In this document: positions 1 through 8,119 of the stretch, piece after piece | Layout: the number at the start of each line of letters is the position of its first letter | Numbering within the stretch: the first letter of the stretch is position 1 | NCBI GenBank assembly: GCA_902571235.1 | Contig: CACGBI010000009.1 | Coordinates: 1 to 43,710, forward strand | Reading direction: 5' to 3' | DNA: 43,710 nucleotides | DNA from: an uncultured Pelagibacteraceae bacterium | GTDB lineage: Bacteria > Pseudomonadota > Alphaproteobacteria > Pelagibacterales > Pelagibacteraceae | Made by a program: the position numbers and the translations under genes | The notes under the pieces: model-generated | Seen by the model: only the letters and a program-made list of their open reading frames with translations | Databases searched by the model: none | What the model was told of the DNA's origin: nothing

Positions 1-472
1 CAAAAGGTAATTTTTTTTTTCTATTTAAAAAATATGGGTGATAAAATTTTTGAATTTCATCTTTTAACAATCCTTTTTTAACGATTATTTTATTTGATTT
101 TAAAACTTTATAACTTTTATTTCTAACTCGTCTATCAATGTCAGCAATTGAATATAAAACTTCAGAAATTTTAGATTTTATAATTAAATTAGTGCAAGGA
201 GGTGTTAAGCCATAATGACAACAAGGTTCAAGAGTAACATAAATTTTAGAGTCTTTTAGATCTTCAATACAATCTTTTATCGCATTATATTCAGCATGAG
301 GTCTTCCATTATAAGAAGTTGTACCTACTGATATAATATTATCTTTCTTAACAATTACACATCCTACTGATGGATTGGATCCAGTTAAACCATGTTTAGA
401 CCTAGCCAAATCAAAGGCTATTTTCATATACTTTTTATCTTTGATAGAAAATTTATCTTTTTTTGTAGACAT
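1..472 (-). CDS. ribD: RibD, riboflavin biosynthesis deaminase/reductase (N-terminal part; cut by window edge)
   Basis: Bifunctional enzyme of riboflavin synthesis: the N-terminal domain deaminates the pyrimidine intermediate and the C-terminal domain reduces its ribosyl side chain. Only the deaminase domain and the start of what follows are inside the window; the reductase lies beyond base 1. On the minus strand the frame runs open from ATG at 472 ([20 protein letters not shown]). It shows the cytidine-deaminase-type zinc site: the HAEYNAI segment with the catalytic His-Ala-Glu, then [14 protein letters not shown] with the zinc cysteines. The start overlaps the end of nrdR by 20 bp, so the two are very likely co-transcribed; glyA-nrdR-ribD is a common alphaproteobacterial order. 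The identification is firm; the full length cannot be judged. Confidence 0.93.
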   Translation of the reverse strand, partial: MSTKKDKFSIKDKKYMKIAFDLARSKHGLTGSNPSVGCVIVKKDNIISVGTTSYNGRPHAEYNAIKDCIEDLKDSKIYVTLEPCCHYGLTPPCTNLIIKSKISEVLYSIADIDRRVRNKSYKVLKSNKIIVKKGLLKDEIQKFYHPYFLNRKKKLPF

Positions 473-911
473 CAAGTTTGTCCACGAATTGTACAAAATC
501 TTTTTCTTCTCTAAAATTTCTGTATACTGAAGCAAATCGGACATATGCTACAGGGTCTAATTCTTTCAAGCCTTCCATAACCATAGTACCAATCGTATTA
601 GTTGATATTTCACTTTGTCCAAGTTCTTCTAAAGCTCGAGAAATTTTACTTATAAATTTTTCTGCTGTCTCAGTGTCTATGGGTCTTTTTTTTAGAGCAA
701 TATAAATTGATTTAGACAGTTTATCTCTGTCAAAAGAAGATTTTCTTCCATTCTTTTTGACAACCATTATTTCTCTAAATTGAACTCTTTCAAATGTAGT
801 AAAACGAGCACCACATACACATAATCTTCTTCTTCTAATGGCTGTTCCATCTTCTGTAGGTCGAGAGTCGACTACTGAGGTCTCCCCTTTTTTACAAATT
901 GAACATATCAT
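453..911 (-). CDS. nrdR: NrdR, transcriptional repressor of ribonucleotide reductase genes
   Basis: ATP/dATP-sensing repressor that binds NrdR boxes upstream of ribonucleotide reductase operons. The 152-residue length is normal. The N-terminal zinc ribbon begins MICSIC (Cys3, Cys6), followed by VVDSRP, a run of four Arg and RFTTFERVQ, all family hallmarks. The ATP-cone domain follows ([18 protein letters not shown]) and ends in [13 protein letters not shown]. One oddity: the second zinc-ligand pair reads LCVCGARF, Cys31-x-Cys33, where the family normally has CxxC; one residue is missing. I re-read the bases and the spacing is real in this sequence. It lies between glyA (3 bp upstream) and ribD (20 bp overlap). 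No NrdR-box targets were identified in the window. Confidence 0.95.
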   Translation of the reverse strand: MICSICKKGETSVVDSRPTEDGTAIRRRRLCVCGARFTTFERVQFREIMVVKKNGRKSSFDRDKLSKSIYIALKKRPIDTETAEKFISKISRALEELGQSEISTNTIGTMVMEGLKELDPVAYVRFASVYRNFREEKDFVQFVDKLDVYKKR

Positions 912-914
912 TTA

Positions 915-2222
915 CTAAAGGTTCTTATATATCGGAAATGATGAAGTTAAAGAAATAACTTCATTTTTTACTTCATTTTCTATTTTACTATTATCATTTG
1001 GGTTTTCAGATAATCCTTTTAAAGTTTTTGTAATTAATTCACCAACTGTTTTAAATTCATTAAGTCCAAAGCCTCGAGTAGTAGCGGCTTGAGTTCCTAA
1101 TCTTATTCCAGATGTAATCATTGGTTTTTCAGTATCAAATGGAATACCATTTTTATTACATGTTATATTTGCTCTACAGAGACTTTCTGCAGCAAGATTA
1201 CCTTTAACATTATAAGGTCTTAAATCAACTAACATTAAATGTGTGTCTGTTCCGTCTGAATAAATCTTAAATCCATTGTTCTTTAAAGTTTCTGCTAGCA
1301 TTTTGGCATTTGCTAAAACAGATTTAATGTAATCTTGAAATTCTGGTTGTAAGGCTTCAAGGAATCCTGCTGCTTTAGCAGCTATAATATGCATTAAGGG
1401 TCCGCCTTGATAACCAGGAAAAACTGCTGTGTTAAATTTTTTAGCAAGTTCTTCATGATTAGTTAAAATTATTCCTCCTCTTGCACTTCTAAATACTTTA
1501 TGAGTTGTTGATGTTACTACATGTGCATAATCACAAGGGTTTGGATAACCTTTGCCAGCTACCAATCCTGAGAAATGAGCCATATCAACCATAAGGTACG
1601 CGCCTACTTTATCGGCTATTTCTCTAAATCTTTTAAAATCAATTACACGAGAATATGCACTTCCTCCTGCTATAATTAATTTTGGTTTATGTTCTAATGC
1701 AAGTTTTTCAACATTATCATAATCAATAAGTTCAGAATTTTTATCAACATCATATCCAATTGCATTAAACCACTTACCTGACATTGAAATTTTTAATCCA
1801 TGTGTAATATGTCCACCTGAATTTAAACTCATACCCATAAAAGTATCTCCTGGGTTTAGTAGAGCTAAAAATACAGCTCCATTAGCTTGAGCTCCAGAAT
1901 GTGGTTGAGCATTTGCAAATTCGCAATTAAATAATTTTTTTAATCTCTCAATAGCAAGATTTTCCGCAACGTCAACGTGGTCACATCCATTATAATATCT
2001 TTTTCCTGGATATCCCTCAGCATATTTATTGGTTAATACTGAGCCTTGAGCTTCTAACACTGCTTGGGAAACTATATTTTCAGATGCAATTAATTCTATA
2101 TGTTGTTGTTGTCTAATTAATTCATCTTTAATAGCTTTATAAATTTCTGGATCTTTTAGTGATAAGCTATCCTCAAAGAAACTCTTGTAATTATCGTTTA
2201 AATAATTTTTCTCACTTGACAT
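915..2222 (-). CDS. glyA: Serine hydroxymethyltransferase
   Basis: PLP enzyme that interconverts serine plus tetrahydrofolate with glycine plus 5,10-methylene-tetrahydrofolate, the main one-carbon entry point. 435 residues, near the usual 415-435. Visible hallmarks are [12 protein letters not shown] near residue 41, [15 protein letters not shown] near 65, the [11 protein letters not shown] segment near 213 and the PLP lysine Lys242 in [13 protein letters not shown]. The last stretch differs from the widespread THKTLRGPRGG form but keeps the lysine and the RGG. A C-terminal tail of about 20 residues is Asn/Glu/Lys-rich. It sits 2 bp after rpiB and 3 bp before nrdR, so it is in one transcription unit with them. 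The start is an ATG. No glycine riboswitch is possible directly upstream because rpiB abuts. Confidence 0.97.
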   Translation of the reverse strand: MSSEKNYLNDNYKSFFEDSLSLKDPEIYKAIKDELIRQQQHIELIASENIVSQAVLEAQGSVLTNKYAEGYPGKRYYNGCDHVDVAENLAIERLKKLFNCEFANAQPHSGAQANGAVFLALLNPGDTFMGMSLNSGGHITHGLKISMSGKWFNAIGYDVDKNSELIDYDNVEKLALEHKPKLIIAGGSAYSRVIDFKRFREIADKVGAYLMVDMAHFSGLVAGKGYPNPCDYAHVVTSTTHKVFRSARGGIILTNHEELAKKFNTAVFPGYQGGPLMHIIAAKAAGFLEALQPEFQDYIKSVLANAKMLAETLKNNGFKIYSDGTDTHLMLVDLRPYNVKGNLAAESLCRANITCNKNGIPFDTEKPMITSGIRLGTQAATTRGFGLNEFKTVGELITKTLKGLSENPNDNSKIENEVKNEVISLTSSFPIYKNL

Positions 2223-2224
2223 AA

Positions 2225-2650
2225 TTATATCTTTTTTATTCTTTTTAAGTGTCTACCACCATCAAATTTAGTATTTAAAAAAACACCTACTAATTTTAAA
2301 GCATTTTTTTTAGTTATCAACCTTGAACCTAATGTAATGATATTTGCATCGTTATGCAATCTAGATAATTTTGTTGATTTTAAATTAAAACATTGAGCTG
2401 CACGTATATTTTTATGCTTATTTGCCGCAATGCTCATTCCAGTACCTGAGCCACATACTAAAATACCTATATTATTTTTATTCAATTTAACTTTTTGCGC
2501 GACTTTATGAGCGTAATCAGGATAATCAACTTTATTATTATTAATTGGGCCAAGATCTAAAAAATTTAATTTTTTTCTTTGTAAATAAATTTTAATTGTT
2601 TCTTTTAGATTAAAACCAGCGTGATCTGATGAAATAAATATTTTTTTCAA
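2225..2650 (-). CDS. rpiB: Ribose-5-phosphate isomerase B
   Basis: Interconverts ribose 5-phosphate and ribulose 5-phosphate in the non-oxidative pentose phosphate pathway. 141 residues, normal for RpiB/LacAB. The N-terminus has [10 protein letters not shown] with Asp9-His10; the catalytic-cysteine loop reads [15 protein letters not shown] (Cys66), and [14 protein letters not shown] follows, which matches the family's phosphate-binding and ring-opening region. It ends [11 protein letters not shown]. The start codon is TTG (2648-2650), one base after the stop of the upstream gene; no ATG is available nearby, so translation is probably coupled to that gene. It is followed after 2 bp by glyA. 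Confidence 0.94.
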   Translation of the reverse strand: MKKIFISSDHAGFNLKETIKIYLQRKKLNFLDLGPINNNKVDYPDYAHKVAQKVKLNKNNIGILVCGSGTGMSIAANKHKNIRAAQCFNLKSTKLSRLHNDANIITLGSRLITKKNALKLVGVFLNTKFDGGRHLKRIKKI

Positions 2651-2651
2651 A

Positions 2652-3290
2652 TTAATTAAATTTATAATCTAAAACACAAGCAACCAAGTGTATTCTATTT
2701 TCTTCCCCACCATTAAATGCATTGTGGTACTTTGTGTTATTGGTTATCCAAACTGAACCATCTGCAGGCATGTGTTTTGCTACATTGTCAATCACCATTA
2801 TAGAACCTGGGTTTGTTATTATAGGTATATGCAATCTAGGTTCAGGATCTCTGTGCCAACTCAAAGTTGATCTTGGTTCTTTTAATAGAATTCTTACTCT
2901 ACCAAGCTTATATCTTGATGAAAGAGCATCATATACTTCTTTAAAATAAGTATTCTCATAATCTTTAATAAATTCTGAATAAGCTGATTCATCTAAAAAT
3001 TCATCTCGAACAACTTCTTTTCCTGATTTATCAGGCTTTGTCCAAAATATACCTCGAGCCTTATTACCTTTGATTGACTCTGGATCTCCAGGTATTTGAG
3101 TTAATGATATTGCTCCAAAGTGAGGAACACCCGCGTCCTCAAACTTTTTAATATTTATTATTTGGTGATAAGCTTCTTGTAATTTTTCTATATCAAATTT
3201 TATTTCTTGCTTTTGAAAATCACTAAAGTCTAAAACTCTATCTTCTTTTCTGATATTTAGATCTATTACTTTTGAATTTTTTATTGTCAT
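2652..3290 (-). CDS. Aspartyl/asparaginyl beta-hydroxylase-like 2OG-Fe(II) dioxygenase
   Basis: A 212-residue protein whose C-terminal half carries a cupin-type iron site. SWHRDPEPRLHIPI gives His146-x-Asp148, and YHNAFNGGEENRIHLV gives the distal His189 and a 2-oxoglutarate-binding Arg199. This spacing matches the aspartyl/asparaginyl beta-hydroxylase family (PF05118-like), whose members hydroxylate protein or small-molecule substrates. No signal peptide or membrane segment is visible, so it is probably cytoplasmic. The substrate is unknown. An in-frame TTG lies one codon upstream, but ATG at 3290 is the better start. It is the first gene of the unit that continues into rpiB, glyA, nrdR and ribD, divergent from hemB across about 73 bp. 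Confidence 0.75.
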   Translation of the reverse strand: MTIKNSKVIDLNIRKEDRVLDFSDFQKQEIKFDIEKLQEAYHQIINIKKFEDAGVPHFGAISLTQIPGDPESIKGNKARGIFWTKPDKSGKEVVRDEFLDESAYSEFIKDYENTYFKEVYDALSSRYKLGRVRILLKEPRSTLSWHRDPEPRLHIPIITNPGSIMVIDNVAKHMPADGSVWITNNTKYHNAFNGGEENRIHLVACVLDYKFN

Positions 3291-3315
3291 CAAGTTTGCT
3301 TTGTACTGTTTTTAT

Positions 3316-3344
3316 TGTATATGTGTATATTACTTTTGTCGCAA
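3316..3344 (-). promoter_or_regulatory. Possible sigma70-type promoter for the rpiB-glyA-nrdR-ribD unit
   Basis: In the only intergenic space upstream of this unit, the minus strand reads TTGCGA (3339-3344), a 17-base spacer and TATACA (3316-3321). Each box matches four of six bases of the sigma70 consensus. The position, about 26 bases before the ATG at 3290, is suitable. In such AT-rich DNA chance matches are common, so this is tentative. Confidence 0.3.
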
Positions 3345-3363
3345 TTTAAAAGTAAATTAAAAC

Positions 3364-4353
3364 ATGATAATTGGAAAATATCCTAATCTGAGATTAAGAA
3401 GAGGCAGAAAAGAATCTTGGTCTAGAAGACTTATTCAAGAGAATACTTTAAGTCCAAACGACTTTATTTTACCTATTTTTTTAATAGAAGGCTCTAATAA
3501 AAAACAAAAGATCTCATCTATGCCAGGTGTATATAGATACACGATTAATCGATTAAGCCAAATTGTAGATAGAGCCATTAGTAAAAAAATACCGATGATT
3601 GCGCTTTTTCCAAAAACTCAAAATATGCTTAAAGATGAATTGGGTACAGAATCTCTAAATGATAACAATCTAGTTTGTAGGGCAATACAAGAGATAAAAA
3701 AAAGATACAAAAATCATATAGGAATAATGTGTGATGTAGCTTTAGATCCTTACACTTCACATGGTCATGATGGCTTAATTAGGTCAAATACTATTCTAAA
3801 CGATGAAACTATTGAAGTTCTGATTAATCAATCATTACTTCAGGCAGAAATGGGTTGTGATGTTCTCGCTCCATCAGACATGATGGATGGTAGAATTGGT
3901 AAAATTAGAAAAGCTTTAGATAAAAATAAATTCCAAAACGTTCAAATATTATCTTATGCAGCAAAATACGCGTCAAGTTTTTATGGTCCTTTTAGAGACG
4001 CAGTTGGATCTAAAAGTTCTTTAAAAGGAGATAAAAAAACATACCAAATGGACTATAGAAATTCTAATGAAGCTTTAAGAGAAGTTGCTTTAGATATTAA
4101 AGAAGGTGCTGATATGGTAATGGTTAAACCTGGTATGCCATACTTAGACATAATTAAATCTATAAAAGAAAAATTTAAATTACCTGTTCTCGCTTATCAA
4201 GTGTCAGGAGAATATAGTTTGATTGAGACGGCTATAGCAAAAAAATTAATTAATAAAGATGCTATATATGAAAGTTTAGTTGCATTTAAGAGAGCTGGTG
4301 CAAATGCAATTGTAACATATTATGCTGATAGAATAGATAAAATACTTATTTAA
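3364..4353 (+). CDS. hemB: Delta-aminolevulinic acid dehydratase (porphobilinogen synthase)
   Basis: Condenses two 5-aminolevulinate molecules into porphobilinogen, the second step of haem synthesis in alphaproteobacteria. 329 residues, normal length. The two Schiff-base lysines are Lys201 (SYAAKYASSFYGPF) and Lys255 (MVMVKPGMPYLD). The metal loop is DVALDPYTSHGHDG, where the zinc-type enzymes have three cysteines; here they are Ala126, Asp128 and Asp136, so this is the cysteine-free, magnesium-type enzyme common in alphaproteobacteria. It is a single gene, divergent from the hydroxylase-rpiB unit, and its stop codon directly touches the stop of convergent recO with no base between them. Confidence 0.97.
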   Translation: MIIGKYPNLRLRRGRKESWSRRLIQENTLSPNDFILPIFLIEGSNKKQKISSMPGVYRYTINRLSQIVDRAISKKIPMIALFPKTQNMLKDELGTESLNDNNLVCRAIQEIKKRYKNHIGIMCDVALDPYTSHGHDGLIRSNTILNDETIEVLINQSLLQAEMGCDVLAPSDMMDGRIGKIRKALDKNKFQNVQILSYAAKYASSFYGPFRDAVGSKSSLKGDKKTYQMDYRNSNEALREVALDIKEGADMVMVKPGMPYLDIIKSIKEKFKLPVLAYQVSGEYSLIETAIAKKLINKDAIYESLVAFKRAGANAIVTYYADRIDKILI

Positions 4354-5034
4354 TTACTTTAAAGAATTTATAAATTGATTTCTACTAATTGGATAATTAA
4401 TATTATTTGGTTTTAGAATTGTTTTATCCATAAAATCTCCTACAAGTTTAAGTCCATTTAAAAGATCTTGAATATCATTTAAGTCATTATTTTTCTCAAT
4501 AAGGAAATTTGGAACTATTTTTTTTTCGGTAGAAGATTTTACTATATAAAAAATCTTATCGTTGACAATTTCTTTACGAACCATGTTTTCAAGATCTAAA
4601 TTAAATCCAAGAATGCTTAAAAGTTCCAATTCCCAAAAAATATATTTCTTCAACCAATATGGATCATGTAAGATTATATAAAAGTCATTTAACAAGTTAT
4701 AAACATTTTTATTTGTTTGAGCTTCTGCGGTTAATATTTTTATCAAATTCATTGCAGATAAAACACAATTTAACTTTTTTGGATCGTCAAAATAAATAGG
4801 AGAAATAGCTTTAAATATTTCTATTTTAAAATAACCAATTTTATTTTCAGTTTTGGAATTAAAAGTTGTATGTAGTTGATTTCCTATTTGAAGATAATTC
4901 TTGATTTTTTTTGAAGTTCCACCAAATATTATTCCTGATATTTTTCCGTGATCTTTTGTAAAAATTTCTGCTATTAACGAATTTTCATTGTATCTATTTT
5001 TAGATAACAAAAAACCAACGTCGTCCCAATTCAT
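4354..5034 (-). CDS. recO: DNA repair protein RecO
   Basis: RecO works with RecR to load RecA on SSB-coated single-stranded DNA. The 226-residue protein starts MNWDDVGFLLSKNRYNENSL with the N-terminal OB-fold pattern (FTKDHGKISGIIFGG), followed by a helical domain. The zinc-binding cysteines of some RecO proteins are not seen. The call rests on the N-terminal pattern and on position at the end of the lepB-rnc cluster, where recO normally lies. It starts 2 bp after rnc ends; in many alphaproteobacteria era sits between these two genes, and here it does not. The gene ends directly against hemB. Confidence 0.85.
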   Translation of the reverse strand: MNWDDVGFLLSKNRYNENSLIAEIFTKDHGKISGIIFGGTSKKIKNYLQIGNQLHTTFNSKTENKIGYFKIEIFKAISPIYFDDPKKLNCVLSAMNLIKILTAEAQTNKNVYNLLNDFYIILHDPYWLKKYIFWELELLSILGFNLDLENMVRKEIVNDKIFYIVKSSTEKKIVPNFLIEKNNDLNDIQDLLNGLKLVGDFMDKTILKPNNINYPISRNQFINSLK

Positions 5035-5036
5035 AA

Positions 5037-5699
5037 TTATAAACTACAATCTATACATAGCATTGCTGCATTCTGTTCAGCATCCTTTTTGGATGAGCCT
5101 TTTCCTACAAAAAGTTTTGAATCAGGAAGTTTAACACTTACTTTAAATATTGGTTTGTGTCTTGGTCCTGTATTTGAAATTATTTTATATATTGGTAATT
5201 TTTTAAATTTTTTTAATGAATATTCTTGTAATTTTGTTTTTGCATCTATTTGAGTAATGATACTATCTTTAATATTTTTCTTCCAGAGATTGAGTATGCA
5301 ATTTTCAATTGCTAAAAATCCTTTGTCTAAATAAATTGCTCCAATTAAAGCCTCACAACAATCAGCAATAACTTTATCCTCAACTTTAATTTTTTTATTT
5401 ATAGGATTAAAAGTTAAAATATATTTTTCAAGATTAATATTTCTAGCAACTTGCAAGCAAGTTTTTTTATTTACTAATGATGCAAACTTTTTGTCTAGAA
5501 TACCCTCTTTTTCATCTGGATAAATCTCTAAGAGTTTTTTGGCTATTATTAAACCTAAAACTCTATCACCCAAAAATTCTATCTTTTCGTTATTATCTTC
5601 TTTGTCATAACTTTTGTGTGTTAGTGCTCTTATTAATAATTTTTTATCTTTGAACTTATAATTAATTCTTTTTTCTAAATTAGAATAATCTATTTTCAT
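5037..5699 (-). CDS. rnc: Ribonuclease III
   Basis: Double-strand-specific endoribonuclease that processes rRNA precursors and structured mRNAs. 220 residues. The N-terminal nuclease domain has ALTHKSY and the signature NEKIEFLGDRVLG (residues 37-49), with the metal ligands Glu41 and Asp45; the second acidic site is in DCCEALIGAIYLDKG near residue 115. A C-terminal double-stranded-RNA-binding domain (about 154-218) ends in the conserved GKGSSKKDAEQNAAM. The start overlaps the lepB stop as ATGA, which indicates translational coupling. Confidence 0.97.
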   Translation of the reverse strand: MKIDYSNLEKRINYKFKDKKLLIRALTHKSYDKEDNNEKIEFLGDRVLGLIIAKKLLEIYPDEKEGILDKKFASLVNKKTCLQVARNINLEKYILTFNPINKKIKVEDKVIADCCEALIGAIYLDKGFLAIENCILNLWKKNIKDSIITQIDAKTKLQEYSLKKFKKLPIYKIISNTGPRHKPIFKVSVKLPDSKLFVGKGSSKKDAEQNAAMLCIDCSL

Positions 5700-6433
5700 C
5701 AGATAATTTTATTAAAAATTCTATTAAACCTAAATGACTTATGCCACTTCCAAAATGAAAAAAAACGACCAATTTTTTTATCAGATGAAAAAAAAATAAA
5801 TTGAGCTTTACCAACAAGATTATTTTTGTGAACGTATCCAACACTCGATAAGAATCTACTATCTTTGGAGCAGTCTCTATTATCTCCTAGAAAAAAATAA
5901 TGTTCTTCTGGTACAATAAATATGTCAGAATCATTGTACGGGAAGTCTTTTAGATAAACTGTTTTATGTAATTTGTTATTTGATAGTTTTTCTTCAAATG
6001 TAAAAACTTCAATTGTGTTGTTGCCACAAAAAATTTTATCTGATTTAGATATAAGAGACTTAGATACTTCGTTATTATTTATATATAAATTAGAGTCTAT
6101 AAATTGAATTTTGTCACCAGGTAATCCAACTAATCTTTTTATATAATCAGTTCTATTGTCTGCTGGTGTTTTAAATACAACCACATCACCTCGTTTGGGT
6201 TCAGAAAAAAAAATTCTCTTATTTATGATTGGTGGACTAAAAGGGAAAGAGTGTTTGCTATATCCGTAAGAATACTTAGTTACAAAAAGTCTGTCCCCAA
6301 CTAAAAGTGTAGGTTCCATAGATGAAGATGGAATATAAAATGGTTGTAAAAATAAAGACCTTATAATTACAGCAATTATTAACGCATAAAATAATGTTTT
6401 AAGATTATCTATTATTACTTTTTTTGAAATCAT
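5699..6433 (-). CDS. lepB: Signal peptidase I
   Basis: Membrane protease that removes signal peptides from Sec- and Tat-exported proteins. 244 residues. One N-terminal membrane anchor (about 13-33) is followed by box B, IPSSSMEPTLLVGDRLFV, with catalytic Ser38, and box D, DYIKRLVGLPGD, with catalytic Lys99; box E is visible as FFLGDNRDCSKDSR. This gives the complete Ser/Lys dyad. It overlaps acpS by one base and rnc by one base. Clients in this window include the exported lytic transglycosylase and the sox-linked solute-binding protein. Confidence 0.97.
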   Translation of the reverse strand: MISKKVIIDNLKTLFYALIIAVIIRSLFLQPFYIPSSSMEPTLLVGDRLFVTKYSYGYSKHSFPFSPPIINKRIFFSEPKRGDVVVFKTPADNRTDYIKRLVGLPGDKIQFIDSNLYINNNEVSKSLISKSDKIFCGNNTIEVFTFEEKLSNNKLHKTVYLKDFPYNDSDIFIVPEEHYFFLGDNRDCSKDSRFLSSVGYVHKNNLVGKAQFIFFSSDKKIGRFFSFWKWHKSFRFNRIFNKII

Positions 6434-6819
6434 TATAATTTTTGAATTATTGTAAATGCTACTGAATAATCTTTTTCATCAGAAATTGAAAGAAACAATT
6501 GAAAATTTTTAGCTTTCTTTTTTATTTCTATTAATTTTTTAATTTTAGGATTGATCAAATAATGAGGTTTGCCTAATTTATCATTAATAACTTCTATATC
6601 TTTTAAATTTAAATTATTACGAAAACCAGTGCCTAAAGCTTTTGCGAATGACTCTTTAGCAGCAAATCTTTTTGAAAAAAAGTTTGTTTTATTAATATAT
6701 TTTTTTGAACTAATAATTTCTTTTTTACTAAATGATCGATTTATAAATTTTTTATTTTTAATTAGGTGCTTAATTCTATTATTATCAACTATATCAACAC
6801 CAATTCCTATGGTTTTCAT
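6433..6819 (-). CDS. acpS: Holo-[acyl-carrier-protein] synthase
   Basis: Transfers 4'-phosphopantetheine from CoA to apo-acyl carrier protein, activating fatty acid synthesis. 128 residues, typical of AcpS. The magnesium-binding residues are in GIGVDIVDNNRI (Asp9) and FAAKESFAKALGTG (Glu56), the two family signatures. The C-terminal strand ISDEKDYSVAFTII is also typical. It is joined by one-base overlaps to pdxJ upstream and lepB downstream; the pdxJ-acpS-lepB-rnc order is widespread in proteobacteria. Confidence 0.95.
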   Translation of the reverse strand: MKTIGIGVDIVDNNRIKHLIKNKKFINRSFSKKEIISSKKYINKTNFFSKRFAAKESFAKALGTGFRNNLNLKDIEVINDKLGKPHYLINPKIKKLIEIKKKAKNFQLFLSISDEKDYSVAFTIIQKL

Positions 6820-7535
6820 TACTTAATTATTTTTTTAAATTTTTTGATAACAGATTTAATGCCAAAAAAAATTGACTCCCCTATAATAAAATGTCCTATA
6901 TTAAACTCCTCAATTTCTTTAATTTTTGTTAAAATTTTAGTCGCTTTATAATCTAAACCATGGCCAGCATGGACTTCTATACCGTAATCGTGTGCTAGTT
7001 TACATGACTTTTTAATTCTAAGAAATTCATTATTAATATTTTTTTTTGATTTGACTAAATTAGCAAATCTTCCAGTATGAATTTCTATACAATCTGTACC
7101 TAATTCTTTTGCAAGCAAAACATCTTTTGATGAAGGATTAATAAAAAGACTAGTTCGAATTTTTTTTTTCTTAAAAATATTTAAAATTTTTTTAATACGA
7201 TTTTTATTTTTTTTTAAATTCAAACCACCCTCTGTGGTTATTTCTTTTCTATTTTCAGGAACAATACAAATATAATTAGGCTTTATTTTGAGAGCATTCT
7301 TAACAATTTCTTCTTTAATTGAGATTTCTAAATTAACTAAAAGATTTTTAATAGAGCATATATTTTTTGCATCCAAATCTTTTATGTGACGTCTGTCCTC
7401 TCTTAAATGAATTGTAATTGAGTCTGCTCCTTGATTTTTAACAAATTTTGCAGCTAAAAAAGGGTCTGGATGAAGTTCTCCTCTTGCATTTCTAAGGGTA
7501 GCTATATGATCAATATTAACACCTAATCGTTTCAC
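6819..7535 (-). CDS. pdxJ: Pyridoxine 5'-phosphate synthase
   Basis: Joins 1-deoxyxylulose 5-phosphate to 3-amino-2-oxopropyl phosphate, forming the vitamin B6 ring. 238 residues, a TIM barrel. Seen: LGVNIDHIATLRNARG at the N-terminus, ITIHLREDRRHI near residue 41, CIEIHTGRFA near 145, VHAGHGLDY near 190 and FNIGHFIIGESIFFG near the end, the phosphate-binding loop. The start codon is GTG, inside a 4-base overlap (GTGA) with the stop of pyrE, so translation is probably coupled. Its product serves the PLP enzyme GlyA among others. Confidence 0.97.
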   Translation of the reverse strand: MKRLGVNIDHIATLRNARGELHPDPFLAAKFVKNQGADSITIHLREDRRHIKDLDAKNICSIKNLLVNLEISIKEEIVKNALKIKPNYICIVPENRKEITTEGGLNLKKNKNRIKKILNIFKKKKIRTSLFINPSSKDVLLAKELGTDCIEIHTGRFANLVKSKKNINNEFLRIKKSCKLAHDYGIEVHAGHGLDYKATKILTKIKEIEEFNIGHFIIGESIFFGIKSVIKKFKKIIK

Positions 7536-8119
7536 TTAATATATCTACTTCCTGGTTTAGTTACTGGTATCTTTTTTAATTCACTAGGTAGTTTACCAGG
7601 TTTATAAGTTGGTACATCAATTTTTAGATGTGAAATAATTTTTTGTTTAATCTTTAAATTGTTTTTAGTAGAACGATCAATTATTGATGCAAAGCCAACT
7701 AATTTTGCTTTAGATTTTTTTATTAGTTTAGTGCATTCTAAGCTTGACTTGCCTGTTGTTATGACATCTTCGATTATCAATACTTTAGAATTTTTTTTTA
7801 TATTAAAGCCTCTTCTTAATGTAAATTTACCTTTTACTCTCTCACAAAATATTGTTTCTTTTTTTAGAAGTTTACCAATTTCATAACCAATAACTATGCC
7901 ACCCATTGCTGGTGCTAATATCAAATCAAAACTTTTAAAATTTTTTTTAATTTTGTTTGCTAAAGATTTACAAATTAATTGTGCTTTATGAGGATAACTT
8001 AGTAATTTTGCACACTGGATATATTTTGAAGAATGTAAACCTGAGGATAATACAAAATGACCTTCTAATAGAGCATTAGTCTTTTTTAAAATATCTAAGG
8101 ATTTTTTGAGTGAAAGCAT
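7532..8119 (-). CDS. pyrE: Orotate phosphoribosyltransferase
   Basis: Adds ribose phosphate from PRPP to orotate, giving OMP in pyrimidine synthesis. 195 residues. The PRPP-binding motif is VLIIEDVITTGKSSLE; GHFVLSSGLHSSKYIQCAKL near the N-terminus and APAMGGIVIGYEIG are typical of this branch. The ATG at 8119 gives a 44-base overlap with the end of the upstream rsh gene; the conserved N-terminal block starts so near the ATG that a shorter start is unlikely. It is the third pyrimidine-pathway relative in the window, but in a different unit from pyrB and the pyrC homologue. Confidence 0.93.
   Translation of the reverse strand: MLSLKKSLDILKKTNALLEGHFVLSSGLHSSKYIQCAKLLSYPHKAQLICKSLANKIKKNFKSFDLILAPAMGGIVIGYEIGKLLKKETIFCERVKGKFTLRRGFNIKKNSKVLIIEDVITTGKSSLECTKLIKKSKAKLVGFASIIDRSTKNNLKIKQKIISHLKIDVPTYKPGKLPSELKKIPVTKPGSRYIK

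Noticed and set aside
478..705. Open frame on the plus strand opposite nrdR (75 codons)
   Set aside because: It is antisense to a strongly conserved gene, has no recognisable domain and no start signal; a shadow frame.
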